This document shows, piece after piece, positions 1-11,282 of a DNA stretch of 64,000 nucleotides (the stretch's first letter is position 1; each line of letters begins with the position of its first letter). Position numbers and translations under genes: made by a program. This DNA comes from Ovis canadensis (Eukaryota; Chordata; Mammalia; Artiodactyla; Bovidae): NCBI RefSeq assembly GCF_042477335.2, contig NC_091727.1:126139501-126203500 (forward strand), in the 5' to 3' direction. Under the pieces are notes generated by a model that worked only from the letters and a program-made list of their open reading frames with translations, was not told the DNA's origin and searched no databases.

Positions 1-2058
1 GTCACTTTACTATATTCATTGATTAGCTCTAGTAAATTTCTAGTGGAGTCTTTGGGGTTTTCTATGTAGAGGATCATGTCATCTGCAAACAGTGAGAGTT
101 TTACTTCTTCTTTTCCAATTTGGATTCCTTTTATATATTTTTCTGGTCTGATTGCTATGGCCAAAACTTCCAAAACTAAGTTGAATAGTAGTGGTGAAAG
201 TGGGCACCCTTGTCTTATTCCTGACTTTAGGGGAAATGCTTTCAACTTTTCACCATTGAGGATAATGTTTGCTGTGGGTTTGTCATATATAGCTTTTAGT
301 ATGTTGAGGTATGTTGCTTCTATTCCTGCTTTCTGGAGAGTTTGTATCATAAATGGATGTTGAATTTTGTCAAAGGCTTTCTCTGCATCTATTGAGATAA
401 TCATATGGCTTTTATTTTTCAATTTGTTAATGTGGTGTATTACATGGATTGATTTGTGGATATTGAAGGATCCTTGCATTCCTGGGATAAAGCCCACTTG
501 GTCATGCTGTATGATCTTTTTAATGTGCTGTTGGATTCTGATTGCTAGAAGTAGAAGTTTACCTACCTCTGCAATTTTCTGGAAGAGTTTGAGTAGGATA
601 GCTGTTAGCTCTTCTCTCAATTTTTGGTAGAAGTCAGCTGTGAAGCCGTCTGGACCTGGGCTTTTGTTTGCTGAAAGATTTCTGATTACAGTTTCAATTT
701 CCATGCTTGTGATGGGTCTGTTAAGATTTTCTATTTCTCCCTGGTTCAGTTTTGGAAAGGTGTACTTTTCTAAGAATTTGTCCATTTCTTCCAAGTTGTC
801 CATTTTATTGGCATATAATTGCTGATAGTAGTCTCATGATCCTTTGTATTTCTGTGTTGTCTGTTGTGACCTCTCCATTTTCATTTCTAATTTTATTGAT
901 TTGATTTTTCACCCTTTGTTTCTTGATGAGTCTGGCTAATGGTTTGTCAATTTTTTCTATCCTCTCAAAGAACCATCTTTTGGCTTTGTTAATTTTTGCT
1001 ATGGTCTCTTTTGTTTCTTTTGCATTTAATTCTGCCCTACTTTTTAAGATCTCTTTCCTTCTAGTAACCCTAGGATTCTTCATTTCTTCCTTTTCTACTT
1101 GCTTTAGGTGTAGAGTTAGGTTATTTATTTGACTTTTTTTCTCGTTTCTTAAGGTATGCCTGTATTGCTATGAACCTTCGCCTTAGCACTGCTTTTACAG
1201 TGTCCCACAGGTTTTGGGTTGTTGTGTTTTCCTTTTCATTGGTTTCTATGCATATTTTGATTTCTTTTTTGATTTCTTCTGTGATTTGTTGGTTATTCAG
1301 CAGCGTGTTGTTCAGCCTTCATATGTTGGCATTTTCAAGAGTTTTTCTCCTGTAATTGAGATCTAATCTTACTGCATTGTGGTCAGAAAAGATGCTTGGA
1401 ATGATTTCAATTTTTTATGAATTTGCCAAGGCTAGATTTATGGCCCAGGATGTGATCTACCCTGGAGAAAGTTCTGTGTGCACTTGAGAAAAAGGTGAAA
1501 TTCATTGTTTTGGGGTGAAATGTCCTATAGGTATCAATTAGTCTAAGTGGTCTATTGTATCATTTAAAGTTTGTGTTTCCTTGTTAATTTTCTGTTTAGT
1601 TGATCTATCCATAGGTGTGAATGGGGTATTAAAGTCTCCCAGTATTATTGTGTTACTGTTAATTTCCCCTTTCATACTTGTTAGCATTTGTCTTACATAT
1701 TGCGGTGCTCCTATGTTGGGTGCATATATATTTATAATTGTTATATCTTCTTCTTGGATTGATCCTTTGATCATTATGTAGTGTCCTTCTTTGTCTCTTT
1801 TCACAGCCTTTCTTTTATAGTCTATCTGATATGAGTATTGCTACTCCTCCTTTCTTTTGGTCTCTATTTGCATGGAATATCTTTTTCCAGCCCTTCACTT
1901 TCAGTCTGCATGTGTCCCTTGTTTTGAGCTTGGTCTCTTGTAGACAACATATATAGGGGTCTTGTTTTTGTACATTCAGCCACTCTTTGTCTTTTTGTTG
2001 AGGCATTCAACCCATTTACATTTAAGGTAATTATTGATAAGCATGATCCCATTGCCAT
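1..2058 (-). pseudogene. L1 ORF2 remnant (endonuclease and start of reverse transcriptase)
   Basis: ORF2p is the L1 endonuclease/reverse transcriptase. The start at 2058 (minus strand) is chosen because the peptide opens MAMGSCLSIITLNVNGLNA, the conserved start of the APE-type endonuclease domain. Endonuclease blocks such as DPYICCLQETKLKTRDT and IINIYAPNIGAPQYVR follow, but in different frames. The reverse transcriptase core near 76-100 still encodes the FADD catalytic motif followed by MILYIE. Multiple frameshifts separate the pieces, so it is a pseudogene. The C-terminal third lies beyond the window. Confidence 0.88.
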
Positions 2059-2109
2059 TTAGTTTATTGTTTTGGGTTCAAGTTTATACACCCTTTCTGT
2101 GTTTCCTGT

Positions 2110-3034
2110 CTAGAGAAGATCCTTTAGCATTTGTTGGAGAGCTGGTTTGGTGGTGCTGAATTCTCTCAGCTTTTGCTTGTCTGTAAAGCTTTTGATTTCT
2201 CCTTCATCTTTGAATGAGATCCTTGCTAGGTACAGTAATCTGGGCTGTAGGTTATTTTCTTTCATCACTTTAAGTATGTCCTGCCATTCCCTCCTGGCCT
2301 GAATAGTTTCTATTGAAAGATCAGCTGTTATCCTTATGGGAATCCCCTTGTGTGTTATTTGTTGTTTTTCCCTTGCTGCCTTTAATATTTGTTCTTTGTC
2401 TTTGATCTTTGTTAAGACATTAATATGTGTCTTGGGGTGTTTTGCCTTGGGTTTACCCTGTTTGGAATTCTCTTGGTTTCTTGGATTTGGGTGATTATTT
2501 CCTTCCCCATTTTAAGGAAGTTTTCAATTATTATATCTTCAAGTATTTTCTCATGGTCTTTATTTTTTCTTGTTCTTCTGGGACTCCTATGATTCGAATG
2601 TTGGGGCGTTTAACATTGTCCCAGAGGTCTCTGAGATTGTCTTTATTTCTTTTAATTAGTTTTTCTTTTTTCCTCTCTGATTCATTTATTTCTACCATTC
2701 TATCTTCTACCCCTCTAATCCTATCTTCTGCCTCCATTATTCTACTGTTGGTTCCCTCAAGAGTGTTTTTGATATCATTTATTGCATTATTCATTATATA
2801 GTGACCCTATTTTATTTCTTCTAGGTCCTTGTTAATCTTTATTTGCTTCTTCTCAATCCTTGTCTCCAGGCTGTTTATATGTGATTCCATATTGTTTTCA
2901 AGATTTTGGGTCGTTTTCACCTTCATTATTCGGAATTCTTTAGCAGGTATATTCCCTATTTCTTCCTCTTTTGTTTGGTTTGGTGGCCATTTATCCTGTT
3001 CCTTTATGTGCTGGGTATTCCTCTGTCTCTTCAT
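2110..3034 (-). pseudogene. L1 ORF1 remnant (coiled-coil RNA-binding protein)
   Basis: ORF1p is the trimeric nucleic-acid chaperone of L1. The start at 3034 gives a peptide opening MKRQRNTQHIKEQDK, followed by a basic and acidic heptad-rich stretch (QNLENNMESHINSLETRIEK) typical of the coiled coil. The stop at 2110 matches the intact C-terminal end LQQMLKDLL seen in the second L1. The span is 925 bp, not a multiple of three, and it is broken into at least two frames near 2800. The gap to ORF2 is 51 bp, as in the other copy. Confidence 0.85.
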
Positions 3035-3569
3035 CTTGTTTATATTGCTGTGTTTGGGATGGCCTTTCTGTATTCTGGCAGTTTGTGGAGTTCTCTTTAT
3101 TGTGGAGTTTCCTCACTGTGGGTGGGGTTGTACAGGTGGCTTGTCAAGGTTTCCTGGTTAGGGAAGCTTGTGTCGGTGTTCTGGTGGGTGGAGCTGGATT
3201 TCTTCTCTCGGGAGTGCAATGTTTCTCCAGTAATGAGTTATGAGATGTCAATGGGTTTGGAGTGACTTTGGGCAGCCTGTATATTGAAGCTCAGGGCTGT
3301 GTTCCTGTGTTGCTGGAGAATTTGTGTGGTATGTCTTGCTCTGGAACTTGTTGGCCCTTGGGTAGTGCTTGGTTTCAGTGTTGGCATGGACGTGTTTGAT
3401 GAGCTCCTGTCGATTAATGTTCCCTGGATTCAGGAGTTCTCTAGTGTTCTCAGAATTTGGACTTAAGCCTCCTGCTTCTGGTTTTCAGTCTTATTTTTAC
3501 AGTAGCCTCAAGTCTTCTCCATCTATACAGCACCATTGGCAAAACATCTACGTTAATGATGAAAAGTTT

Positions 3570-4007
3570 CTCCACAGTGAGGGACACCCAGAGAAGTTCA
3601 CAGAGTTACATGGAGAAGAGACGAGAGAGGAAGGTGATAGAGGTGACCCGAATGAGATGAGGTGGAATCAAATGAGGAGGGAGCAAGCTAGCTAGTAATC
3701 ACTTCCTTATGTGTGCTCCACAGTCTGGACCACTCAGAGATGTTCACGGAGTTACACAGAGAAGAGAAGAGGAAGGAAGGAGACAGAGGTGGCCAGGAGG
3801 ATAAAGGGGGAAATTAAAAGGAGAGAGACAGATCCAGCTAGTAATCAGTTCCCTAAGTGTTCTCCACAGTCTGGAACACACAAAGAGATTCACAGAGTTG
3901 GGTAGAGAAGAGAAGGGGGAGGGAGGAAATAGAGGCGACCTGGTGGAGAAAAAGGAGAGTCCAAAGGGGGAGAGAGCAATCAGGCCAGTGATCTCACACC
4001 CAAGTAA
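3570..4007. repeat. Three 146-bp tandem repeats in the L1 5'UTR
   Basis: The anchor CTCCACAG recurs at 3570, 3716 and 3862, exactly 146 bp apart each time. Each unit continues with a shared pattern: ...CACAGAGTT..GAGAAGAGA, a purine-rich block of GAG and GGAGG triplets, then a GATCCAG or CAAGCTAG box and AGTAATCA. The same three units occur in the second L1 at 50955, 51101 and 51248. The array therefore belongs to the element and predates both insertions. The plus strand is strongly purine-rich, so the L1 transcript would be pyrimidine-rich here. Confidence 0.9.
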
Positions 4008-5786
4008 AAATGGATACTGAAGATTGGATTCTTAAAGGTACAAAATTGATAACAAATACCAAAAAGCAAAGATTAAAAATCTAGAGTTAGAGGTTGGATT
4101 TTCAAAAATACAATATTAAAGAAAAAAAGTCACAAAAATTATAAAATATATATATATATATATGAAGTTTGCTTTTAAAAAAATAGGGTCTCTCTATTTT
4201 TTTGCAAAGTAATAGTAGGTTATAAAAATAAAAATTAAAGGAGTGATAGAGGACTTAAATTTTTTAAAAAATCTAAAAAAATTAAGAATTTTATTAAAAA
4301 TAGTAAATATATATCTAGGACTTTCTCTGGTGTTATTGTGGGCAGTGTGGGGTTCTTTCAGTTTCGGATAGTTCCTTGATCTGGCTTATATTTCTCAAGA
4401 TCTATAGGCCCCTTCCTATGTATTCAGTACTAACTACAGGGTTTTAATCTATTGCACCTGTCACGACCAAGAAGGTTCCCTGTTTTAGCTTCTTCTGTTT
4501 GCTGGTCTCTTCAGTGTCTACTTTCTGCCCTGACACAAAGTGGTGTTGGTGGATACTTTTTTAGGCTCACTTGTTCCATCGTGCTGTGGGGAGGGAGGGA
4601 CACTATGAACAGATAACACTAGTGTGTACTTGAAGTGACTCGGCCACACTGGGTTTGCCCCGCTCACGGCGTGTGTGCCTTCCCTGTCTACACTGCTTAG
4701 GCTCTAGGTTGCTCTGCCTGGAACTGTCTGAGATTGGCCCTGGGTTGTATGCACTTCCTAGGTCTAAGCCTCTTAGGTTCACATAATTGGTTAGTCCTCA
4801 GAGGCGAAGACTCGGTTGGGCCTGCGTTTTGTGCCCTTCCCAGGTCTGAGCAGCTCAGGTCACCAGGTGTTTGGTGAGTGCATTCGCTGAGACTTATCGC
4901 CTCCCCCATCCCTGCTGTTCGGTTTTCTGGGTATACGACTGGCGCACCTTCTCAGGCAGATGTTGACCATCCAGAATCCCAAGAAGTCTTAGTTAGCAAT
5001 GAAGCCTGCTTGCAGTTTGGTAGATATTGCCTCTCTCGGGCTGTGATTGCCCCCTTCCGGCTCTGGCTGCCTGTCAGCAGAGGGGGATGGTCTGCTGCTG
5101 GCTAGCTCTGCTCAGTCCTTTGTTCTGTGAACAGGCCTGACGGTGTCTTAGGTTAGGGCTTTTCGTGTATGTAGCTCTAGTCAGGTCTTTGTTCTGTGAG
5201 CGTGTCTGGCGGTGGCTTAGATTAGGGCTTTTCGCGTGGTAGCTATCCCACAGTCTGGTTTGCTAGCCCAAGTTAGTTCCCTCAGATTGCCCTCGGGGCA
5301 TTCAGGTGTGGTCCTTACTCTAAGCAATGCAGCCCGCACCTCACTGCCCAGCCCCCGCCTCACTGCCCAGCCCCCGCTTGCTAGTGGGGGATACAGGTGT
5401 CTATGCTTCTCCACTGGGGGAGTTACCACTGGGCATGTAATCTGTGGGTTTTAATTATTTATTTATTTTTTCCTCCTGGTTTTGTCACCTTCTGTGGTTC
5501 CAAGGCTTGCCACAGAGTTGGCAGTGAGAGTGTTTCCTGGTGTTTGGAAACTTCTCTCTTTTTTAAGACTCCCTTCACAGGAAGGAGCTCCATCCCTACC
5601 TCTTTTGCCTCTCTTTTTTTCTTTTATATTTTTTCCTACCTACTTTTGAAGACAATGGGCTGCTTTTCTGGGTGTCTGATGTCCTCTGTCAGCATTCAAA
5701 AGTTGTTTTGTGGAATTTACTCAGCGTTCAAATGTTCTTTTGATGAATTTGTTGGGGAGAAAGTGGTATCCCCGTCCTATTCTTCT

Positions 5787-5794
5787 GCCATCTT
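5787..5794 (-). promoter_or_regulatory. YY1-like motif at the L1 5' end
   Basis: The minus strand reads AAGATGGC within the first 15 or so bases of the element. Human L1 carries a YY1 site with an AAGATGGC core at the equivalent position, where it sets the transcription start. The identical motif sits at the end of the second L1 (53189-53196). Function in ruminant L1 is inferred by analogy. Confidence 0.55.
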
Positions 5795-5800
5795 AGGACA

Positions 5801-5914
5801 ACCTTCCCACTTCAGTATTCTTGCCTGGGAAATCCCATATACAAGGGGCCTGGCAGGCTACAGTCCAAGGGGTTGCACAGAGTCAGACATGACTGAAGCA
5901 ACTCAGCATATACA
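5801..5914 (+). mobile_element. Bov-tA-type SINE, 3' half only
   Basis: The stretch carries the conserved ACTTCAGTATTCTTGCCTGG block and the GTTGCACAGAGTCAGACATG block that closes the BovB-derived tail of ruminant SINEs. The tRNA-derived head is missing. It directly abuts the 5' end of the L1. A short GAT/ATG-rich tail follows. Confidence 0.8.
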
Positions 5915-6026
5915 CTGAATGATGATGATGAGGGATCCATAGGACAATCCAGGGGAAATTGTTCCAAGCAGGAAGAATAACAGATATGAAGACTCTGACT
6001 CAGGAATGAATGGTGCTTGCTTCCAT

Positions 6027-6282
6027 TGTAGTGGTTAAGAGGGCAGTTTCTGAACTCAGTCCACTTGGAATCAGTACTGACCCAGCCATCTGCTCTGTGA
6101 CCCTTGGCAAATCATTTCATTTCTCTGTGCTTAAGTTTTCTTATCTATAAATTAGGGATAAAAGTAGAACTGGCATCACAAGTAATGATGAAGCTTAAGT
6201 GAGATAATGTATATAAAGTGTTTAGCAGAGGGCTGGAACATAGTAAGTTACAAATAAGTGCCACCTATTGCTACCATTATTT
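6027..6282 (+). mobile_element. MIR SINE, sense
   Basis: It has the MIR order: GTGGTTAAGAG.GCAG head, a CTCTGTGACCCTTGGCAAAT core, CTCTGTGCTTAAGTTTTCTTATCT, and the GAGATAATGTATATAAAGTG and AACATAGTAAGT tail. It is well preserved for an ancient mammalian SINE. Confidence 0.8.
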
Positions 6283-6289
6283 TATTAAA

Positions 6290-7140
6290 ATTTGATATTT
6301 CTTAAGATTTGATTTTTTAAGCTACTTCACTAAGGTAAGATAAACACACAGAAAGCTGTACATATGTAATGTGTGTAACTTGATGAGCTTGGGAATAAGT
6401 ATACGCTCATGAAGCCATCGCAGTAATCAAGGCCATGAAATTTCCATCACCTGCAAGTTTCTTTTGCTCACTTTACTTTTTAAAATTTATCTTAACATTT
6501 AAAAAAAATGCTTTTCTCTTGCAGTAAGGGCATTTAACATACAACCTACCTTTTTAGCAGAATTTTAAGTATGCAATTGCAATATTGTTACCTGTAGACC
6601 CCATGTTGTATGGTAGCTCTCCAGAACTTATTCATCTTGTATAAATGAAACTTTGTACTCTTGACCTACACCTCTCTATTTTCCCCTCCTCTAGCTCCTG
6701 GTAACCACTAGTTTCCTCTCTGGTTCTTTGAGTTTTATTGTTTTGGATTTCTTATGAAAGCAGGATTGTGTGGTATTTGTTTTTCTGTCTGGTTTATTTC
6801 ATTTAGCATAATGTCCTTCAGGTCCAACCATGATGTCAAAAATGTCCTTTTCTCAGGATACATATTATTCTACCTTGTGAACATACCACACTTTGTTTAT
6901 CCATTCTTCTGTTGACAGACATTCAGGTTGTTTCCATAACTTGGCTACTACTCACAGTAATTGCTACGATGAACATGAGAGGGCAGGTATGTCTATGAGA
7001 TCCTGAAAGTAATTCCTTTGGATGTACCCAGGTATGGAATTGCTGGATAAATGGTAGTTTTCTTTTTCTTTCTTTCTTTTTTTTTTTTTTTTGAGGAATC
7101 ACCATATTGTTTTCCAGTCACTACACCAGTTTACATTCTC
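6290..7140 (-). mobile_element. Ancient mammalian L1 (L1M-type) 3' end, antisense
   Basis: The reverse complement resembles the last part of ORF2 and the 3'UTR of an old L1. Recognisable blocks on the plus strand include TTTATCCATTCTTCTGTTGA, GGTTGTTTCCATAACTTGGC and GGAATTGCTGGATAAATGGT. A TTTC/T-rich tract at 7060-7093 interrupts the last block. No open frame remains. Confidence 0.7.
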
Positions 7141-7865
7141 ATCTTATTATTGTTATTATTGACACCACTGCTGTGGAAGGGATCAGTAACTATGGAGATC
7201 TTCCACTAAGTTGTGAATGGGAGAAAGTGCCCAGGGGCTGATATTCCCGCCCCCTGGGCCCTCAGCTTTTCATGGCTTGAAGTCCTTGAAGTAGACTTCT
7301 TCAAAAGTCAGACTTTGTTCCAATTTATAACAAAACAATACAGTTATCCAACACCTCATGTGTCCTCTCAGCCCTGGATCACCCAGAACATTGTCCACCC
7401 TGAGAGACTGGGTTAGCAGGTAGAGAAACTGCTCTTACTCTGAGGGCACAGCCATTCCTTTCAGCCTGGACTCAAGGGCTTAGGTCACTGCTCAATGCTT
7501 ATATTCCGCATTAGAGCCCAAGGATAAGACACCAAGTTGCTGCAGGGATTCATTTGATTCCCTTAATGAGACCCCAGTTCTCTTTCTGATTTGGAAAACT
7601 GAAGAGTTTCACCTTTGCCTGAATGACAATGACCTTGAGGTGATCATCACTACTTGCACATGCTGACTGCCAATCTCTGGGACCAGCTCCGTGAGTCATC
7701 ATTATGAAACTGGACCTTTAGAGGCTTACAGTTGTTTTTATTTCCTAGAAAGTAACAGATAAAAGTTGTACCTTAGCTGAGGCAAATTGACCATAATATG
7801 GTTTAACCAAAGCAGCATCCTGTATCTTCTAACACACAGTGGAATAGAAGAGAGTACAACATTGA
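7141..7865. other. No recognised feature
   Basis: This is mid-GC sequence without a convincing open frame, tandem repeat or repeat family that I can name. A short CG-containing GGGGCTGATATTCCCGCC patch near 7235-7255 is the only mildly unusual composition. Confidence 0.4.
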
Positions 7866-8075
7866 ACAGTGGTGTACCATATTTTTCAGATTATGACATT
7901 TATCATCAGACTACCTTGGTTCAAATCCCAATTCTTCCAGTCACTACCTATATCACCTTGGAGTAAGTTACCTAAGATTTCTGTGTCTTAGTTTTATAAT
8001 TTATAAAGTAGGAATAGAATAAGAATAGAAACATGGACATAATAAGTGCTCAATAAATGTTACCTATTATTTTAA
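7866..8075 (+). mobile_element. MIR SINE, sense
   Basis: A diverged MIR. It shows TTGGTTCAAATCCCAATTCT, a CACCTTGGAGTAAGTTACCT core, TGTCTTAGTTTTATAATTTA and the terminal ATAAGTGCTCAATAAATGTT. Confidence 0.75.
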
Positions 8076-8261
8076 TGATCAACAGCTTATATGACCTACA
8101 CATACAGCCTGTTCTCTATCTGGATAGCATCACATTTTATTTACTGACCTGCTTTTAGGAAAAAAGCAAAATAAAACAAAGCAAATATATCGTCTGGCAG
8201 GCTCAGTACTGCCTGTAGTGGCATCACCCTTGAACTCACACTGCAGATGTCAAAGTCCAGA

Positions 8262-8960
8262 AGTGGAATTCTTTTTTCCAGTTTTTTTGAGGTATAATTG
8301 AAAAACACTGTATGTATTTAAGGTGTATGACACTATGGTTTAATATATATATATATATACATTATGAGATGATTACAACAATCAAGTTAATTCACACATC
8401 CATCATCTCACATAGTCATCTCTCTCTCTCTCTCTCTCCCTCTCTTTTGGTGTAGTGGGAACACAAGATCTATGCACTTGAAGTAGAAAGTAGAAAATTT
8501 CAAGTATACAGTACTATTTTTAAATTCAATTTCTATTTTTTTTAAACACCAAAACCATTTTGTATTGGAATATAGCCAATTAGCAACGTTTTGATAGTTT
8601 CAGGTGAGTAGTGAAGGAAGGGACTCAGCCATACATATACACATATCCATTCTCTCTCCAACCCCCTTCCAATGCAGGCTGGCACATAACATTGAGTGGA
8701 GTTCCATGTGCTATACAGTAGGTTTCTGTTGGTTATCCATTTCCAATATAGCAGTGTGGACTTCAGGAAGGTCATGTACAGTACTATCAGCTATAGTCAC
8801 CATGCTGTTCATTAAATTCTCAGAACTTATTCTTCTTATAACTAAAAGTTTGTAACCTTTGACTAACATCTCTGCATTTTTCACACCCCCAGCTCCATTA
8901 ACCAATGTTCTACTCTCTTGTTTATATGTTCTACTTTTTTAGATTCCAGAGGTGGAATTT
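8262..8960 (-). mobile_element. Ancient L1M-type 3'UTR, antisense, split by a younger L1 piece
   Basis: The outer parts (8262-8517 and 8777-8960) read as one old L1 3' end: GAGGTATAATTGAAAAACAC, ATTACAACAATCAAGTTAAT, then CTATAGTCACCATGCTGTTC and TCAGAACTTATTCTTCTTAT. The order continues across the inserted fragment, so the interruption is secondary. A TA run (8343-8361) and a TC run (8419-8445) are internal simple repeats. Confidence 0.7.
8518..8776 (-). mobile_element. Artiodactyl L1 3' end, antisense, nested, with 11-bp target duplication
   Basis: This 259-bp, 5'-truncated L1 tail starts with a T-rich tract and continues TGTATTGGAATATAGCCAAT and TGCTATACAGTAGGTTTCTG, the common artiodactyl L1 3'UTR. 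It is flanked by a perfect 11-bp target-site duplication TACAGTACTAT at 8507-8517 and 8777-8787. The host L1M sequence resumes immediately after the second copy. Confidence 0.85.
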
Positions 8961-9513
8961 TTGAACCAAATCCTGTCTAGCCTAGATGCCAAACATTCAG
9001 CTGTAATAACCCCTTAGATCAATTAGGCATATCTATAAATGTCTGAGGTTCACTAAACACTGCTGAGCATTGGTCCCCCACTTCTCTGCCTTGACATGGA
9101 TAACGGGGGACCTCTTACCTAAGGGAAATGGGTTCCTCTAATCTATGACAATAGCTATGGCTATGAAGTCTCTGCTAACTCTGTTCAGGCTCTGGTCTAT
9201 CAAACTAGGCCATAACTTGGTGAAGCTGATTCTTATAGCATCAAGGTATGGGGCCATTCTATCAGAATCCCAGTACTAGTGCCCACATTCCTGTCTGATT
9301 CTCCTGCAACATTTATGTGAACATCATCAAGGTCTTTGTTTGCAAAAGAAAGCTACTGACCATCAGCACTCTCTTAGAGGTATGTTGTTACTTCGTGGAA
9401 TCCAGGTGTTTGGTGACAGAATACTCAGATCACTGAAGTCCAGAGCATCTTAAACACAGTGGCTGCTTACTGCTGCTTGACTCTCTAGACACATTAGGCA
9501 TTTACTTAAAACT
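8961..9513. other. No recognised feature
   Basis: Mid-GC sequence with no open frame longer than chance, no tandem repeat and no family I recognise. It may be decayed repeat. Confidence 0.35.
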
Positions 9514-9719
9514 GTGTGTTAGTCGCTCAGTAGTGTCTGACTCTTTGTGACCCCATGGATTGTAGCCCACCAGGCTCCTCTGTCCGTGGAATTCTTCATG
9601 CAGAATACTGGAGTGGGTTGCCATTCCGTTCTCACAGGGATCTTCCCCACCAAGGGATCAAACCTGGGTCTCTTGCATTGCAGGCAGATTCTTTATCCTA
9701 TGAGCCACCAGGGAAGCCC
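9514..9719 (-). mobile_element. Bov-tA SINE, antisense
   Basis: A complete antisense copy. The BovB-like end (GTGTTAGTCGCTCAGTAGTG, GACTCTTTGTGACCCCATGG) comes first on the plus strand. The tRNA-Glu-derived head (GAGCCACCAGGGAAGCCC) comes last, with the B-box region GGGATCAAACCTGGGTCTC inside it. The open frames here are chance frames. Confidence 0.9.
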
Positions 9720-9745
9720 ACCCAATGCATTTATTTAAGAGACTA

Positions 9746-10708
9746 ACACCGTACACAAAAATAAACTCAAAATGGATTAAAGATCTAAATGTAAGATCAG
9801 AAACTATAAAACTCCTAGAGGAGAACATAGGCAAAACACTCTCAGAAATAAATCACAGCAGGATCCTCTATGATCCACCTCCCAGAATTCTGGAAATAAA
9901 AGCAAAAATAAACAAATGGGATCTAATTAAAATTAAAAGCTTCTGCACAACAAAGGAAAATATAAGCAAGGTGAAAAGACAGCCTTCTGAATGGGAGAAA
10001 GTAATAGCAAATGAAGCAACTGACAAACAACTAATCTCAAAAATATACAAGCAACTTATGCAGCTCAATTCCAGAAAAATAAACGACCCAATCAAAAAAT
10101 GGGCCAAAGAACTAAATAGACATTTCTCCAAAGAAGACATACGGATGGCTAACAAACACATGAAAAGATGCTCAACATCACTCATTATTAGAGAAATGCA
10201 AATCAAAACCACAATGAGGTACCACTTCACACCAGTCAGAATGGCTGCGATCCAAAAATCTGCAAGCAATAAATGCTGGAGAGGGTGTGGAGAAAAGGGA
10301 ACCCTCCTACACTGTTGGTGGGAATGCAAACTAGTACAGCCACTATGGAGAACAGTGTGGAGATTCCTTAAAAAATTGCAAATAGAACTACCTTATGACC
10401 CAGCAATCCCACTGCTGGGCATACACACCGAGGAAACCAGAATTGAAAGAGACACATGTACCCCAATGTTCATCGCAGCACTGTTTATAATAGCCAGGAC
10501 ATGGAAACAACCTAGATGTCCATCAGCAGATGAATGGATAAGAAAGCAGTGGTACATATACACAATGGAGTATTACTCAGCCGTTGAAAAGAATTCATTT
10601 GAATCAGTTCTGATGAGATGGATGAAACTGGAGCCAATTATACAGAGTGAAGTAAGCCAGAAAGAAAAACACCAATACAGTATACTAACACATATATATG
10701 GAATTTAG
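9746..10708 (+). pseudogene. L1 ORF2 C-terminal fragment, frame open
   Basis: About 320 codons of ORF2p remain without a stop, ending ...SILTHIYGI, the family C-terminus. The cysteine-rich motif is intact: CWRGC, seven residues, then HCWWEC, that is CX3CX7HX4C. The reverse transcriptase core and endonuclease are absent because of 5' truncation. The upstream ATG at 9725 lies in flanking DNA and is fortuitous. There is no sign that the fragment is translated. Confidence 0.88.
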
Positions 10709-11021
10709 GAAGATGGCAATGACGACCCTGTATGCAAGACAGGAAAGGAGAAACAGATGTGTATAACGGACTTTTGGACTCAGAGGGAGAGGGAGAGGGT
10801 GGGATGATTTGGGAGAATGGGAATTCTAACATGTAAACTATCATGTAAGAATTGAATCGCCAGTCCACGTCTGACATAGGGTGCAGCATGCTTGGGGCTG
10901 CTGCATGGGGATGACCCGGAGGGTTGTTGTGGGGAGGGAGGTGGGAGGGGGGGTCATGTTTGGGAATGCATGTAAGAATTGAAGATTTTAAAATTAAAAA
11001 AAAAATAAAAAAATAAAAAAA
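9746..11021 (+). mobile_element. 5'-truncated L1, sense, with A-rich tail and 9-bp target duplication
   Basis: A 1.28-kb L1 3' fragment holding the C-terminal quarter of ORF2, a 3'UTR of about 280 bp with a G-rich tract, and an A-rich tail (10992-11023) of A runs broken by single T residues. Target-site duplication AAGAGACTA flanks it at 9737-9745 and 11022-11030. The site reads TT/AAGA, close to the preferred L1 endonuclease site. The ORF2 frame is still open, so this is one of the youngest L1 insertions in the window. Confidence 0.93.
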
Positions 11022-11073
11022 AAGAGACTAGTAAAGGAGTGGTTCCAATAAACTAAGAAATATGTCTGTGAAA

Positions 11074-11282
11074 GGGCTCCCCAGGTGGCGCTAGTGATAA
11101 AGAATCTGCCTGCCAATGCAGGAGACACAGAGACACAAGTTCGATCCCTGGAAGGGAAAGATCCCCTGGAGGAGGGTATGGCAACCAACTCCAGTATTCT
11201 TGCCTGGAAAATTCCATGGACAGAGGAGTCTGGCAGGCTACTGTCCATGGGGCTGCAAAGAGTTGGACACGACTGAGCACTA
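11074..11282 (+). mobile_element. Bov-tA SINE, sense
   Basis: Complete sense copy: head GGGCTCCCCAGGTGGCGCTA, B-box AAGTTCGATCCCTGG, then the GGCAACCAACTCCAGTATTC and GAGTTGGACACGACTGAGCA blocks. The head holds CCCAGGTGGCGC, which is near the CTCF consensus. Confidence 0.9.

Larger units (their letters stand above)
1..5800 (-). mobile_element. Bovine-type L1 LINE, antisense, 3' part cut off by the window edge
   Basis: The element reads right to left. Its 5' end lies near 5800. It then has a long 5'UTR (about 5800-3035), ORF1 (3034-2110), a 51-bp inter-ORF gap and ORF2 starting at 2058, which leaves the window at position 1. Base 4 matches about 47264 of the second L1 (45283-53200), so roughly the last 2 kb of this element lie outside. 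The two copies align almost throughout and differ by scattered substitutions and short indels. Both ORFs are broken by stops and frameshifts, so this copy is not autonomous. Right of 5800 the match to the other L1 ends abruptly and a SINE fragment begins. Confidence 0.93.
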
